DNA of 64,000 bases from Archangiaceae bacterium (GTDB taxonomy: Bacteria > Myxococcota > Myxococcia > Myxococcales > Myxococcaceae): the NCBI GenBank assembly GCA_016714225.1, contig JADJNS010000005.1:186001-250000 (forward strand), written 5' to 3'. The stretch's first letter is position 1; the number at the start of each line of letters is the position of its first letter. The position numbers and the translations under genes were made by a program. The notes under the pieces were generated by a model. The model saw only the letters and a list, made by a program, of their open reading frames with translations. It was not told where the DNA came from and ran no database searches. Below, one piece after another: positions 37,331-47,102 of the stretch.

Positions 37331-38998
37331 TTGAAGTGCATTCACTGCGGCGCGGCGCTCGACCCCAACAGCCAGTTCTGCAGCCGCTGCGGCAAGCCCG
37401 CGGCGAGCGCGGGCCTGAAGGCCACCCACCGCGAAGGCGACGAGCAGTCGGTGCACACGGTGCGCATCGACGAGCTGCTCTCGGGGCGGTACCTGCTCAA
37501 AGCGCGCCTGGGCGAAGGCGGCATGGGCACCGTCTACCTCGCCCACGACCGGGAGCTCGACCGCGAGGTGGCGGTGAAGCTGCTCGCCGCCTCGCTGGTG
37601 AACGACACCGAGGTGGTCGAGCGCTTCGAGCGCGAAGCGCGCATGACCGCGAAGCTCGACCACCCCAACATCGTCCCCGTCTACGACGTCGGCCGGCACC
37701 AGGGCCGCCCGTACATGGTGATGAAGAACCTCGAGGGCACCACCCTCGCCGCGCTGCTCCGCGAGAAGGGCGGCCTCACCGCCGACGAGACGCTCAAGCT
37801 GCTGCGCCAGCTCGCCGCGGGCATCGACTTCATTCACAGCAAGGGCTTCATTCACCGCGACATCAAGTCGGGCAACATCTTCGTCGGGTCCGACGGGCAG
37901 GCCACCCTGCTCGACTTCGGCATCTTGCGGCAGAGCCACGCCGGCGAGGGGCTCACCAAGACGGGCGTGGTGATGGGCACGCCGCACTACATGGCCCCCG
38001 AGCAGGCCATCGGCGCCAAGAACGTCGACCACCGCGTCGACCTCTACGCGCTGGCGGTGGTGGTGTTCGAGTGCCTCACCGGCACCCTGCCCTTCGACGC
38101 CGACAGCGAGCTGCGGCTGATTCAGCTGCAGGCGCACGCTCCGCCGCCCGACCTGCTCGAGCGCGCCCCGTGGATAGCGAAGCCCGTCGCCGAGGTGGTG
38201 AAGCGCGCGCTCGCCAAGCGCCCCGAAGACCGGTTCTCGAGCGCGGCCGAGATGCTCAAGGCGCTCGACGCCGCCTACGGCGCGGCGAAGACCCAGGTCG
38301 TGCCGCAGGCGGCGGGCGCCGAGTCACCGGCGGCGTACAAGGGCCCACCGGTGGCGCCGGGCACCGCGCCGAGCTGGAGACGCAAGTCGCAGGGCGAGAC
38401 GAGTGACCCCAACGTGCCGGTGGTGAAGGCGATGCCCACCCCGGTGCCGTCACAGCCCATCGTGCAGACCCCGTTCAAGGGCAAGGTGGTGGTGCCGCCG
38501 CCGAACCAGGGCCCGCACCGCCGTGGGGTGCTGAGCGTGACGCTCACCGGTGTGCTGCTGCTCGGCGGCGTGGCGATGCTGGCGTGGAGGCCGTGGCAGG
38601 GCCCGCCGGGGGTGGTCGAGACGGCGCGCGACGCCGGCGCACCGGTGCTCGCGGCCGAGGTGCCCGACGCGGGCCCGAAGGTGGCGGCCCTAGCGCAGGT
38701 CGACGCCGGAGCGGTGCTGGCGGTCGACCCGGTTCCCGACGCCGGGCGCAGAGGCCCGCTCATCGCCGTGCTGCCCCGGCGCGGCAGCGTGAATGTCATC
38801 AGCACCCACGACGGAGAGATGTTCTGGGGCCAGGTGTTTCTCGACGGCGTCGAGAAGGGCCGCACCCCGCTGACGCTCGACCTCGCGCCCGGCAGGTACC
38901 AGCTGCGCGTCGAGCGCCACGGCTTTCGCCCTCAAGAGCGGCAGATAAACGTTGCATCAGGCCGGTCGATCGTGGAGCGATTCGACCTGGCTCCATGA
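37331..38998 (+). CDS. Ser/Thr protein kinase with N-terminal zinc ribbon and C-terminal PEGA domain
   Basis: A 555-residue kinase that starts at a TTG. The zinc ribbon uses C3, C6, C17 and C20. The kinase domain has GEGGMG (61-66), Lys83, HRDIKSGN and LLDFG. A Pro-rich linker and one membrane helix (VTLTGVLLLGGVAMLAW) precede a PEGA domain (GQVFLDGVEKGRTPLTLDLAPG), placing PEGA outside the cytoplasm. Its TGA overlaps the next ATG (ATGA). The next gene also carries a PEGA-like segment, so the two probably work together. Confidence 0.93.
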   Translation: MKCIHCGAALDPNSQFCSRCGKPAASAGLKATHREGDEQSVHTVRIDELLSGRYLLKARLGEGGMGTVYLAHDRELDREVAVKLLAASLVNDTEVVERFEREARMTAKLDHPNIVPVYDVGRHQGRPYMVMKNLEGTTLAALLREKGGLTADETLKLLRQLAAGIDFIHSKGFIHRDIKSGNIFVGSDGQATLLDFGILRQSHAGEGLTKTGVVMGTPHYMAPEQAIGAKNVDHRVDLYALAVVVFECLTGTLPFDADSELRLIQLQAHAPPPDLLERAPWIAKPVAEVVKRALAKRPEDRFSSAAEMLKALDAAYGAAKTQVVPQAAGAESPAAYKGPPVAPGTAPSWRRKSQGETSDPNVPVVKAMPTPVPSQPIVQTPFKGKVVVPPPNQGPHRRGVLSVTLTGVLLLGGVAMLAWRPWQGPPGVVETARDAGAPVLAAEVPDAGPKVAALAQVDAGAVLAVDPVPDAGRRGPLIAVLPRRGSVNVISTHDGEMFWGQVFLDGVEKGRTPLTLDLAPGRYQLRVERHGFRPQERQINVASGRSIVERFDLAP

Positions 38999-40029
38999 CG
39001 CTGGTCCTCGCGGTTCTCCTCTGCGCTGCTCAACCCAACGCGAAGGCTGCGCCGGCGGCAGCACCCGCGTACACCGGCACCCGCTTCGAGCAGGGGCAGA
39101 AGGCGTTCGCCGACGGGCGCTTCGACGTGGCGCTCAAGCTGCTCGACGAGGCGGCGCCCGAAGAGCGCGAGCCGGCCGCGGTCGAGAAGCTGCAGCTGCT
39201 GCGCGGGCAGTGCTTCGCCGCCCGGCAGGACTTCGGCCACGCCGAAGAGGCGTTCGCGCTGGCGCTCGAGGCGAACCCCGAGGCGTCGCTCGACCCGGGC
39301 AAGGTCGACCCCGCGCTGGTGAAGCTGCTCGAGTCGATGCGCGCCCGCTCGTCGGGGAAGGTGTCGTTCCGCTCGACTCCCGCAGGGGCGGCGGTGTCAC
39401 TCGACGGCGTCGAGGTGGGCGCGGCCCCCGGCAGCGCCACTGCGGTCATCGGCCGCCACAAGCTCGAGGCGAAGTGGCCTTCGGGTGGCGTGGCACAGCT
39501 CGAGGTGATGGTGCGCCCCAGGCGAGAGGTGTTCGTCGAGCTGGTGCTGCTCGAGCGCGAGAAAGAGAAGGTCGTCACGGTGGTGAGAGAGGTGCCGGTG
39601 CAGGTGCCGGTACCGGCCGCGCCACCGCCCGAGCGCCTGGTGAGGCCCTGGGCCGGCTTTCGCATCGGCGCCGACGTGAACTCGGGGCCCGAGTGGGGCA
39701 TCGACCTGGGCGGCGGCGTCGACTTCAAGTATTTCAGCATCGGCGCCTACCTGCGGCCTTACCGCTACTTCTACGTGATACCGCGCGTGGCCGGCATCTG
39801 GCCGGTGCTCGACTTCTTGAACCTGTTCGTCGAGGCCGAGGTCGACGTGAGGGCTTCGAGCGCGCGGCTGGGCGTGGCGCTGGGCGGCAGCGCGGGCGTC
39901 GAAGTCTTCCCGCTGCGCTGGCTGGGCGTGTTCGCCGAGGTCGGCGGCAAGGGCTTCTTCATCAACCGCGGCTTCGTCGTCGACGCGCGCTTCACCCTGA
40001 GCGGCGGGGCGCGGGTGCGGCTGCCGTAG
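38995..40029 (+). CDS. Secreted protein with TPR-like, PEGA-like and predicted outer-membrane barrel regions
   Basis: A 344-residue protein with a signal peptide ending near AAQPNAKA. A TPR-like helical part (about 28-105) is followed by a PEGA-like segment (STPAGAAVSLDGVEVGAAPG). The C-terminal half has alternating aromatic strands that look like an outer-membrane beta-barrel (PWAGFRIGADVNSGPEWGID, then FKYFSIGAYLRPYRYFYV). It overlaps the kinase gene by four bases. A partner or output of the kinase at the envelope is inferred. Confidence 0.75.
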   Translation: MTLVLAVLLCAAQPNAKAAPAAAPAYTGTRFEQGQKAFADGRFDVALKLLDEAAPEEREPAAVEKLQLLRGQCFAARQDFGHAEEAFALALEANPEASLDPGKVDPALVKLLESMRARSSGKVSFRSTPAGAAVSLDGVEVGAAPGSATAVIGRHKLEAKWPSGGVAQLEVMVRPRREVFVELVLLEREKEKVVTVVREVPVQVPVPAAPPPERLVRPWAGFRIGADVNSGPEWGIDLGGGVDFKYFSIGAYLRPYRYFYVIPRVAGIWPVLDFLNLFVEAEVDVRASSARLGVALGGSAGVEVFPLRWLGVFAEVGGKGFFINRGFVVDARFTLSGGARVRLP

Positions 40030-40134
40030 AGATCGACCAAATCCAGACACGCTTCGTAGTTTGAGGTGCCCCTCTGTTGCGATTCCTCGCGCCCCGTCGC
40101 CAAGGCAGGCGGCGGCTCAAGCGAGGAAGACGCA

Positions 40135-40671
40135 ATGAAACGCATCACCTGGATGGCAGTACTGGGACTCACGATGGCGTGCGGTGGCGGCGGGGGCGGG
40201 CTCGAGTGCGCCCGAGACTCTGACTGCAAGGGAGACCGCGTCTGCGAGTCTGGCGCCTGCGTCTCACCCGGCAACAGCGGCACGGGAGGCAACAGCGGCA
40301 CCGGCGGCAACAGCGGCACCGGAGGCAACAGCGGCACCGGAGGCAACAGCGGCACCGGCGGCAGCAGCGGCACCGGCGGCAACAGCGGCACCGGCGGCAG
40401 CTCAGGCGGCATCTGCCCGGGCGGCCGCGACGACGCGTGCAACCTCGGCTTCTGGTGCAACAACCGGCAGTGCGTCGCGACCTCTCTGGGTCGCGTCGGC
40501 GACCGCTGCACGGCGAACTCCGACTGCGCCGGCGGCTCGTGCTTGTTCGAGAACCAGAGCTCGACGGCCGGCTATTGCACCAAGCGCTGCCAGAGCTTTG
40601 CCGAGTGCCCCGCATTCTGGGATTGCACCACCACCAGCGCCACCGGCACCTACTGCGTCGAGAGCAACTGA
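40135..40671 (+). CDS. Small Cys-rich lipoprotein with NSGTGG repeats
   Basis: A 178-residue lipoprotein with lipobox LTMAC and ribosome site AGGAAG before the ATG. An N-terminal Cys-rich block (CARDSDCKGDRVCESGACV) is followed by eight NSGTGG/SSGTGG repeats. A second Cys-rich block (RCTANSDCAGGSCLFENQ, then CTKRCQSFAECPAFWDC) follows. It is a probable surface or periplasmic disulfide-rich protein of unknown role. A 77-bp gap precedes the next gene. Confidence 0.82.
   Translation: MKRITWMAVLGLTMACGGGGGGLECARDSDCKGDRVCESGACVSPGNSGTGGNSGTGGNSGTGGNSGTGGNSGTGGSSGTGGNSGTGGSSGGICPGGRDDACNLGFWCNNRQCVATSLGRVGDRCTANSDCAGGSCLFENQSSTAGYCTKRCQSFAECPAFWDCTTTSATGTYCVESN
40270..40411 (+). repeat. 18-bp in-frame tandem repeat
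   Basis: About eight 18-bp units encode GNSGTG (two units read GSSGTG or GSSGG). It is probably a flexible spacer like the GGGVA tract at 28586, but built from a different unit. Confidence 0.88.
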
Positions 40672-40748
40672 CCGGCCGTCAAGTGGGACACCGCACCGCC
40701 CCGCGATGTGCTCCCCGCCCCACCCGAGGCTAGGCTTCTGAGCCTTTC

Positions 40749-43700
40749 ATGCCGAGCTTCGAGCTCGTTTCAGCCTACGCGAAGTCCCTGCTGCGGCGGG
40801 GCCTCGAGCCGCGCGACGCCGAGCGGCTGCACGCGTACGTGCTGAACGGCCGGCCCACCCCGACCCGGGTTCAGCAAGACCAGCTGGCCCGGGTCTCGGC
40901 GCTCTTCGCGCCGTACTTCACCGACGCCTCGAAAGAGGTCTGGTCGAGCCTCACCGGCATCGACGTCGACCACTTCGAGCCCGCCACCGAGGTGGCCAAC
41001 ACCTCGTGGCCCAAGACGCTCGAGCGCGACCGCGCGGCGCTCGAGCAGCGCTACCCGGTGGCGCGAACCGAAGCCGGCCACGTCGAGGTCGAGCTGCGCG
41101 GGCTCGACGTCGACGCGCTCACCCGGCAGCGCACCGGCAAGCCGCGCCACGCCGGCCTGACCCCCCAACAGGCCATCGACCTGGCGCTGCCGGCCGCGCT
41201 GACCGAACCGGCGCTGAACCAGCCCCAGAGCCGCACCGTGGCGCGGGTGCTCGAACAGCTGGCCGAGGTGGTGCGCACCCGCGGTGACAACGACGGCCGC
41301 TTGCGGCCGCGCAACCTCGCCGGCGCCGACGCCACCCTGGCGGCGGTGATGCAGGGCGTCTACGCGGCGCTCGGCGAGCGGGTGCTGAGCCTCGAAGAGA
41401 TTCGCGGCCAGCTGCCCCAGGCCATCGCGGCGCTGGTGCTGGGCGGCACCGCCAGGAGCAACCGACACCGCTACCCCGACCTCTACTGCCGCAGCCAGGA
41501 AGACGTGGTCGACCACCTGGTGCGCGGCTACCTCGAAGAGGTGCTCGAGCGCGGCGGGTCGCACACCCAGTACCTCGAGCGGCAGGGGCTCATCACTCCG
41601 ACCGACAAGCGCCGCTTTCTCGACGTCGCCGAGCCGCTGGTGCCCGCCCCCACCCTTCGGGCCTTGAAGGGCCTGTACCAGCGCGCGCTGGGTGGCGAGC
41701 TCGCCGCGCGCGACTTCTACAACGCTGCCCGCATCGACCAGGACGAGCTGTTCATGCTCGAGGCGCGGCTGCCCGACCACTTTCCCCGCCCTCCCCAGCT
41801 GAAGAACGACCAGGCGCTGGCGGCGCCCATCTCGCTCGGCGATGCGTCGGTCGACCAGGTCTCGGCGCAATGGCAGACCTACGTGGTCGAGCAGGGCCTC
41901 ACCGTGAGTGCCTTCATCGCCCAGACCGGCATCAAGGCCGGCCCGCTGCGGCGCCTGCGGCTCGAGCACCCCGACCTCTTTCCGCCGCCGCCAGCCTCCC
42001 AGCCGGTGCCGCGCGGCGAGGAGTTCGCCACGGCGCTCAACGCCGCGATGGTGCGCATTCGCGAGGCCGAGCCGTTCTTGAAAGTGCGCCAGACGCTCGA
42101 CCGGGTGAACGACGACCCCGACTTCGCCGTTCGCTTCGGTGAGGTCAGCTACGAGCGCTACTACGCCGCGCGCCGCGAGCACCGCGAGCTGTTCGTGCGA
42201 ATGGACGCGTCGAGCCACTGGCAGACCCCGGTGCTCGAGAGGGTCGAGCAGCTCTTGCGTGACGAGCCCCAGCTCACCCGCGCCGAGCTGGTCACCCGCC
42301 TGCAGGCCGACTTCCCCGAGATGACGTACTCGCGGCTCACCCACCTCAAAGAGCAACACCCCGAGCTCGAGCTGCCCGGAGCGCACGGCCCCCGCGAGCC
42401 CGGCCGCATCGACGCCATCGCCGCGCGGGTGAAGACGCTGCTCACCCGCGAGACACTCACCCTCAACCAGCTCGCCGAGCGGCTCGAGCCCGACTTCGGG
42501 GCGCTCGAGCCGCTGGCCATCGGCAACATCATTCGCACCCAGCGGCGGGCGATGTTCAGCGAGGTGCCGCAGGTCGACCGGCAGCGCCTGATGCTGCGCC
42601 GCGAGAGCCTTCCGGCGCGGCAGCTGTTGGCGCTGGCGCTCGCCACCGCTCCTCCGGGCAGCACCAACACCGAAGTGGCGGGCGCGTTCAACCGGCTGCT
42701 CGCCGAGCGCGGCCTGCCCGAGCTCGAGGTGCGCAGCATCATCACCACCATGCAGGACAAGCTGAAGAACCTGGGCTGGCCCACGCCGGAGCAGTACTTC
42801 GCCGGGGTGAGTGCCGAGCTGGTCGCCGAGTACGCGCGCGCGGCTCCCCGGGGCGCGAGCGAGGCCGAGGTGCTCCAGCGGGTCTTCGCCGACTACCCCC
42901 GGCTCGAGGCGCGGCTGACGCGCTACCGCAACCTCTGGCAGCAGGCGCCTGACCAGTACCCCGCCCTCGCCCCGTTCCTCTCGCGGGGCGCGCTGTCGCT
43001 GGGCGGCCGGGGCCAGGCGGTGAACGCTCCCCGCTTCATCGGCGGGTGGGACGCTGGCCGCTTCGCCGAGCGCGCGCCCGATGAAGAGCGCCGCCGTCTG
43101 GCCGAGCTCACCGAGTTCGCCACCATTCCCATGCGGCTCACCGAGGTCGACGCGGTCGTCGACGATCACGGCGCGCAGAAGCTCGGCAACGCCCGGCTGC
43201 TGTGGGTCAGCCACCTGTTGCAAGACATCGTGCCGATGGCCTTCGCGCTCAAAGACGCCTCGGTGAACATCAAGAACACCACCGTGGTCGGCTCGCCGTA
43301 CGGCAGCAACCCGGCGGTGGCGGCGACGCTGCGAGACCTGGGCTTTTCGGTGCACGTGCCCGAGCTGTCTGAGGCCGGCTACCGCGCAGAGGTGAAGCGG
43401 GGGCTCGACCAGGCGGTACAGGCGCTGCGCGAGAGTCGCGACGACGCTCCCCTGCTGGTGATGGACGACGGCGGCCTCACCACCGTGCTGTTGCACGAAG
43501 ACCCCGCCTACGCCGACTTGCTCGACCGCATTCGCATCGTCGAGCAGACCACCGGCGGCATTCTGCTCGCCGAAGAGCACGCGCTGAAGACGTCTGTGCT
43601 GGCGGTCGCGCGCGCGCGCAGCAAGGCGGTCGAGGGCGAGGGTGTGGGCCAGGTCATCGCCGAGAAAATCGTGCGCCGGGTCGACCGCAGCGCCCACGGC

Positions 43701-44387
43701 CTGAAGGGCAAGCGCATCGTGGTGCTGGGCAACGGCCCCATCGGTCACGGCATCATCGAGACCACCCACGCCGCCGGCGCCAGCGTGACGCTCATCGACC
43801 CCAACCCGGAAGCGGCGAAAGAGGTTCCCGACGGAGTGAAGGCGGTCACCGACCCCGCGCGGTGGCAGCGCGCCCGGGCGGCGGCGCTCGCCGAGGCCGA
43901 CATCGTGGTCGGCGCCACCGGCCGCAACTCGCTCTCGCTCGACGACCTGCTCTCGCTCAAAGACGGCGCCACGCTGGTGTCGGCGTCGTCGAAGCGTCGC
44001 GAGTTCCCCATGGCCGAGCTCGAGCAGGTCGCCCGGCGCGAGGCGCTGCCCGAGCACAACCCGCTGGTGCGCATGGCCAGCGCCCAGTACCTGCACCACG
44101 GCAAGCGGCTGGTGGTGCTCGGCGACGGGTGGCCGCTCAACTTCGACGGCGGCGTGGCCAGCCTGCCCGCCGCGCGCATCGCGCTGACCGACGCGGCGAT
44201 GCTCGACGGCCTGTTCCAGATTTCGGGCATTCAGGGGCGGCGCGCCGGCCTCATCGACTTCGACCCGGTCGCCGACGAGCGCCTGCTGACCCGCCACGAC
44301 GAAGCGCTCGAGCTGAAGCCTGACCTCTCGGTCTACGACATCGACGCCTGGCAGCAGGTGCTGCGCTCGGCCGCTTCGCTCTACTGA
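40749..44387 (+). CDS. Fusion of HTH-like repeat array and S-adenosylhomocysteinase-like NAD-binding domain
   Basis: A 1212-residue protein with two parts. Residues about 1-780 contain at least eight repeats of roughly 60 residues. Each has helices ending in a basic segment plus an HPDLFP-like close (for example LRRLRLEHPDLFPPP, RYYAARREHRELF, LTHLKEQHPELELP), consistent with helix-turn-helix units. Residues about 785-1212 align with SAH hydrolase: DDGG (near 905), VEQTTGG (near 930, as EETTTG), the Rossmann loop GNGPIGHG (near 993) and ADIVVGATG. The GHFD His segment of true SAHH is SSKRREF here, so classic activity is doubtful. It may sense a nucleotide or an NAD/SAM-related ligand through the DNA-binding-like array. 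Function is not known. Confidence 0.8.
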   Translation: MPSFELVSAYAKSLLRRGLEPRDAERLHAYVLNGRPTPTRVQQDQLARVSALFAPYFTDASKEVWSSLTGIDVDHFEPATEVANTSWPKTLERDRAALEQRYPVARTEAGHVEVELRGLDVDALTRQRTGKPRHAGLTPQQAIDLALPAALTEPALNQPQSRTVARVLEQLAEVVRTRGDNDGRLRPRNLAGADATLAAVMQGVYAALGERVLSLEEIRGQLPQAIAALVLGGTARSNRHRYPDLYCRSQEDVVDHLVRGYLEEVLERGGSHTQYLERQGLITPTDKRRFLDVAEPLVPAPTLRALKGLYQRALGGELAARDFYNAARIDQDELFMLEARLPDHFPRPPQLKNDQALAAPISLGDASVDQVSAQWQTYVVEQGLTVSAFIAQTGIKAGPLRRLRLEHPDLFPPPPASQPVPRGEEFATALNAAMVRIREAEPFLKVRQTLDRVNDDPDFAVRFGEVSYERYYAARREHRELFVRMDASSHWQTPVLERVEQLLRDEPQLTRAELVTRLQADFPEMTYSRLTHLKEQHPELELPGAHGPREPGRIDAIAARVKTLLTRETLTLNQLAERLEPDFGALEPLAIGNIIRTQRRAMFSEVPQVDRQRLMLRRESLPARQLLALALATAPPGSTNTEVAGAFNRLLAERGLPELEVRSIITTMQDKLKNLGWPTPEQYFAGVSAELVAEYARAAPRGASEAEVLQRVFADYPRLEARLTRYRNLWQQAPDQYPALAPFLSRGALSLGGRGQAVNAPRFIGGWDAGRFAERAPDEERRRLAELTEFATIPMRLTEVDAVVDDHGAQKLGNARLLWVSHLLQDIVPMAFALKDASVNIKNTTVVGSPYGSNPAVAATLRDLGFSVHVPELSEAGYRAEVKRGLDQAVQALRESRDDAPLLVMDDGGLTTVLLHEDPAYADLLDRIRIVEQTTGGILLAEEHALKTSVLAVARARSKAVEGEGVGQVIAEKIVRRVDRSAHGLKGKRIVVLGNGPIGHGIIETTHAAGASVTLIDPNPEAAKEVPDGVKAVTDPARWQRARAAALAEADIVVGATGRNSLSLDDLLSLKDGATLVSASSKRREFPMAELEQVARREALPEHNPLVRMASAQYLHHGKRLVVLGDGWPLNFDGGVASLPAARIALTDAAMLDGLFQISGIQGRRAGLIDFDPVADERLLTRHDEALELKPDLSVYDIDAWQQVLRSAASLY

Positions 44388-44435
44388 GCCCGCCCGAGGT
44401 GCGAGCGCGCTACCCAGCGGCGCATGCACCACGGC

Positions 44436-45719
44436 CTACGCAGGCAGGGGCAGCCGCAGCGTCGCCACGCAGCCGGAGCCCGACTCGCGCGGCTCCAACG
44501 TCACGCGCCCGCGGTGGGCTTCGGCAATCTGCCGGCTCAAGACCAGGCCGATGCCGGTGCCGCCCGGCTTGGTGGTGAAGAACGGCACGAACAGGTTCGT
44601 GCCCGCGGTCAGCCCCGGCCCGTCGTCGGTCACCGTCACCGAGAGCTCGCCGCGCTCGGCCGCCCACCGAAGCCGCACCCCGCCCTTCGTCTCGAGCGAC
44701 GCCTCGGCGGCGTTCTTCACCAGGTTGATGAGCAGCTGGTCGAGCTGGTCGGCGTCGGCGTCGACCGAGACCGCCGGCCCCTCGAGCACCTCGACCGGCA
44801 CGCGCTTCTCGAGCGCGGCGCAGCGGCGAACCCACGCGCCGACGTCGACCGGCGCCGTGCGCGGAGCCGGCAGCCGCGCCAGCTGCGCGTAGGCTTGCAG
44901 AAACCTGCCCAGCGCCTCGCTGCGGCGCAGAATCAGCTCGAGCCCGCCGCGGGTGTCGGCGTCGGTCGGCGGCAGGTCGAGCAGCGACTGCGCCACCGAG
45001 CGAATCGGCCCCAGCGAGTTGTTGATTTCGTGCCCCAGCACCCGCACCAGCCGCTGCCACGCCTCGCGCTCTTCGTCGCGCAGGGCCCGGTGCACATCGG
45101 TCACCACCAAGAGGTCGTGCCGTTGGCCTCCGCGCCGAAACACGCTGCGCTTGAGCTCGTACGGCCCTCCGGGGAACAGCTTGTCGAGGCGCCGCGGCGC
45201 CTCACCTTCGAGCAGCGCGTCGAGCCCCAGCGCCGACGCCGACTGCCCGCGCAGCCGCTCTTCGGTAGAGCCCAGCAGCCGCTCGCCGGCGCGGTTCACC
45301 AGCTCGAGCTTGCGCTGCTCGTCGAACGCGAACACCGCCACGTCGACCTCTTGCATCACCGTCTTCAGCAGCCGGGTGGCCTCGAGCGCGCCGAGCCGCT
45401 GCTCGCGCAGGGTGTCACCCAGCGCGTTCACCTCGCTCATCGCCGCGCCCAGCGCCTCGTCGCCGGCGTGCGCGCGGCCCCGCACCGAGAAGTCGCCCTC
45501 GCGCAGCGCCTTGAGCAGGTTGGCGATGCCCATCAGCGGGCGCATCACCTCGGCACGCACCATCGACGCGAGCGCAAGCCAGATGAGCGGAAGCACGGTC
45601 GAGACCGTCCACCGCGCCGCGTCGGAGTGCTGCTCTGACCACGCCCACGCGACGCACAGCGCCACTGCCGGCAGGCCGCCGAGCAGGGCCAGCGCGAAGA
45701 CGCGGGAGTGATGCCTCAC
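44436..45719 (-). CDS. NtrY-type membrane sensor histidine kinase
   Basis: A 427-residue kinase. Two N-terminal membrane helices flank a very short loop, then come a HAMP-like segment (ANLLKALREGDFSVR), a PAS-like part, the H box LGHEINNSLGP, the N box LLINLVKNAAEAS and DDGPGL/GGTGIGLVLS. It is coupled to the NtrC-type gene by an ATGA overlap and is last in a five-gene operon. The cognate pair probably controls the export operon it belongs to. Confidence 0.9.
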   Translation of the reverse strand: MRHHSRVFALALLGGLPAVALCVAWAWSEQHSDAARWTVSTVLPLIWLALASMVRAEVMRPLMGIANLLKALREGDFSVRGRAHAGDEALGAAMSEVNALGDTLREQRLGALEATRLLKTVMQEVDVAVFAFDEQRKLELVNRAGERLLGSTEERLRGQSASALGLDALLEGEAPRRLDKLFPGGPYELKRSVFRRGGQRHDLLVVTDVHRALRDEEREAWQRLVRVLGHEINNSLGPIRSVAQSLLDLPPTDADTRGGLELILRRSEALGRFLQAYAQLARLPAPRTAPVDVGAWVRRCAALEKRVPVEVLEGPAVSVDADADQLDQLLINLVKNAAEASLETKGGVRLRWAAERGELSVTVTDDGPGLTAGTNLFVPFFTTKPGGTGIGLVLSRQIAEAHRGRVTLEPRESGSGCVATLRLPLPA

Positions 45720-47080
45720 TCACTTCCCTTCAAGCCGAACTGCTCCATGCGCCGGTACATCGCGCTGCGGCTCAGCCCCAGCGCTCTGGCCGCGTCGGCC
45801 ACCTTCCCGCCGGCCCTGGCCAGCGCGCGCTGCACCAGCGTGCGCTCGACCTCTTCGAGGGTCATGTCTTCGAGCTTCGCCGACGCGGGGCGCGCGCGCA
45901 GCTGCAGGTCTTCTACCTGCAGCTCTTCGCCGCGGGCCAACAGCACCGCGCGCTCGACGAGGTGCTCGAGCTCGCGCACGTTGCCCGGCCACGCGTGCTC
46001 CTCGAGCGCCTGCAGCGCCCCCGGCGAGAAGCCATGCACCAGCCGCTCGTAGCGCTGCGCGGTGCGCCGCAAGAACCGCTGCGCCAGCGCCGCGACATCT
46101 TCTTTGCGCTCGCGCAGGGGCGGCAGGGGCAGCTCGACGGTGTTGAGCCGGTAGAGCAGGTCTTCGCGAAACCGACCCGCCGCGACCTCTGCCAGCACGT
46201 CGATGTTGGTCGCCGACACCACCCGCGGCCTGGCGATGCGCGTCTTCGACGAGCCGACGGGGTGAAACTCTCCGGTCTGCAGCACGCGCAAGAGCTTCTG
46301 CTGCTGGCCCGCGGGCATGTTGCCAATCTCGTCGAGGAACAGGGTGCCGCCGTCGGCGAGCTCGAAGCACCCCACCCGGTCGGCCTTGGCGTCGGTGAAG
46401 GCGCCCTTCACGTGGCCGAACAGCTCGCTCTCGAACACGCCGTCGGCGAGCCCGCCGGCGTTGATGGCGACGAAAGGGCCGTCGCGGCGGTTCGACACCG
46501 CGTGCAGGTAGCGGGCGAGCACCTCTTTGCCGGTGCCGTGCTCGCCGGTCACCAGCACGTTGGCGTCCGAAGGCCCGATGCGCGCGGCGAGGTCGAGCAC
46601 CGCGCGCATGCCGGGGCTCTCGGCGACCGGCTGCACCTGCACGCCGTCGCGCTCGCGGGCCGCCAGCGCGCCCAGCTTGCGGCTCTCGCGCAGCGCCCGC
46701 GCCAGCTCGGCCTGCGTGCGCAGGGTGGCGAGCAGCCGTGCGTTCTCCCAGGGCTTGGCCACGTAGTCGCGCGCGCCGCGCTTCATCGCCTCGACCGCGC
46801 CCTCGATGCTGCCCCACGCGGTCATCACCACCACCGGCAGGGTGGGGTCGGCGGCGGCCAGCTGCGCGAGCAGCTCGAAGCCCTCGCGACCCGAGGTGGT
46901 GTCGCGCGCGTAGTTCAGGTCGATGAGCGCCACCTCGAAGTCGCGCGCGACCACCGCGTCGAGCACGCCGCGCGGAGACGACGCGGTGACCACCGCCCAG
47001 CGCTCGCTCTTGAGCAGCAGCTTGAGCGCCTCGAGCACGTCGGGCTGGTCGTCGGCGACCAGAATGCAGGGCGTGCTCAC
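45716..47080 (-). CDS. Sigma54-dependent NtrC-family response regulator
   Basis: A 454-residue activator. The receiver domain has D10/D11 and the phosphorylation Asp at 54. The AAA+ domain has GEHGTGKE (Walker A; GESGTGKE is usual) and GAFTDA in place of the more common GAFTGA loop. A C-terminal Fis-type HTH is seen (AARALGLSRSAMYRRMEQF). The start is 22 bp downstream of the ADOP gene. A sigma54-like promoter lies ahead of the operon, supporting self-control. Confidence 0.93.
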   Translation of the reverse strand: MSTPCILVADDQPDVLEALKLLLKSERWAVVTASSPRGVLDAVVARDFEVALIDLNYARDTTSGREGFELLAQLAAADPTLPVVVMTAWGSIEGAVEAMKRGARDYVAKPWENARLLATLRTQAELARALRESRKLGALAARERDGVQVQPVAESPGMRAVLDLAARIGPSDANVLVTGEHGTGKEVLARYLHAVSNRRDGPFVAINAGGLADGVFESELFGHVKGAFTDAKADRVGCFELADGGTLFLDEIGNMPAGQQQKLLRVLQTGEFHPVGSSKTRIARPRVVSATNIDVLAEVAAGRFREDLLYRLNTVELPLPPLRERKEDVAALAQRFLRRTAQRYERLVHGFSPGALQALEEHAWPGNVRELEHLVERAVLLARGEELQVEDLQLRARPASAKLEDMTLEEVERTLVQRALARAGGKVADAARALGLSRSAMYRRMEQFGLKGSE

Positions 47081-47102
47081 GGTGGCCCCCCTCTACCAGA
47101 GC

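Noticed and set aside
40770..44432. A very long open frame on the minus strand opposite the SAHH-like gene
   Set aside because: It is a product of the high GC content. The translation is His/Arg/Ala/Gly-rich without domains, and the plus-strand gene has clear motifs.
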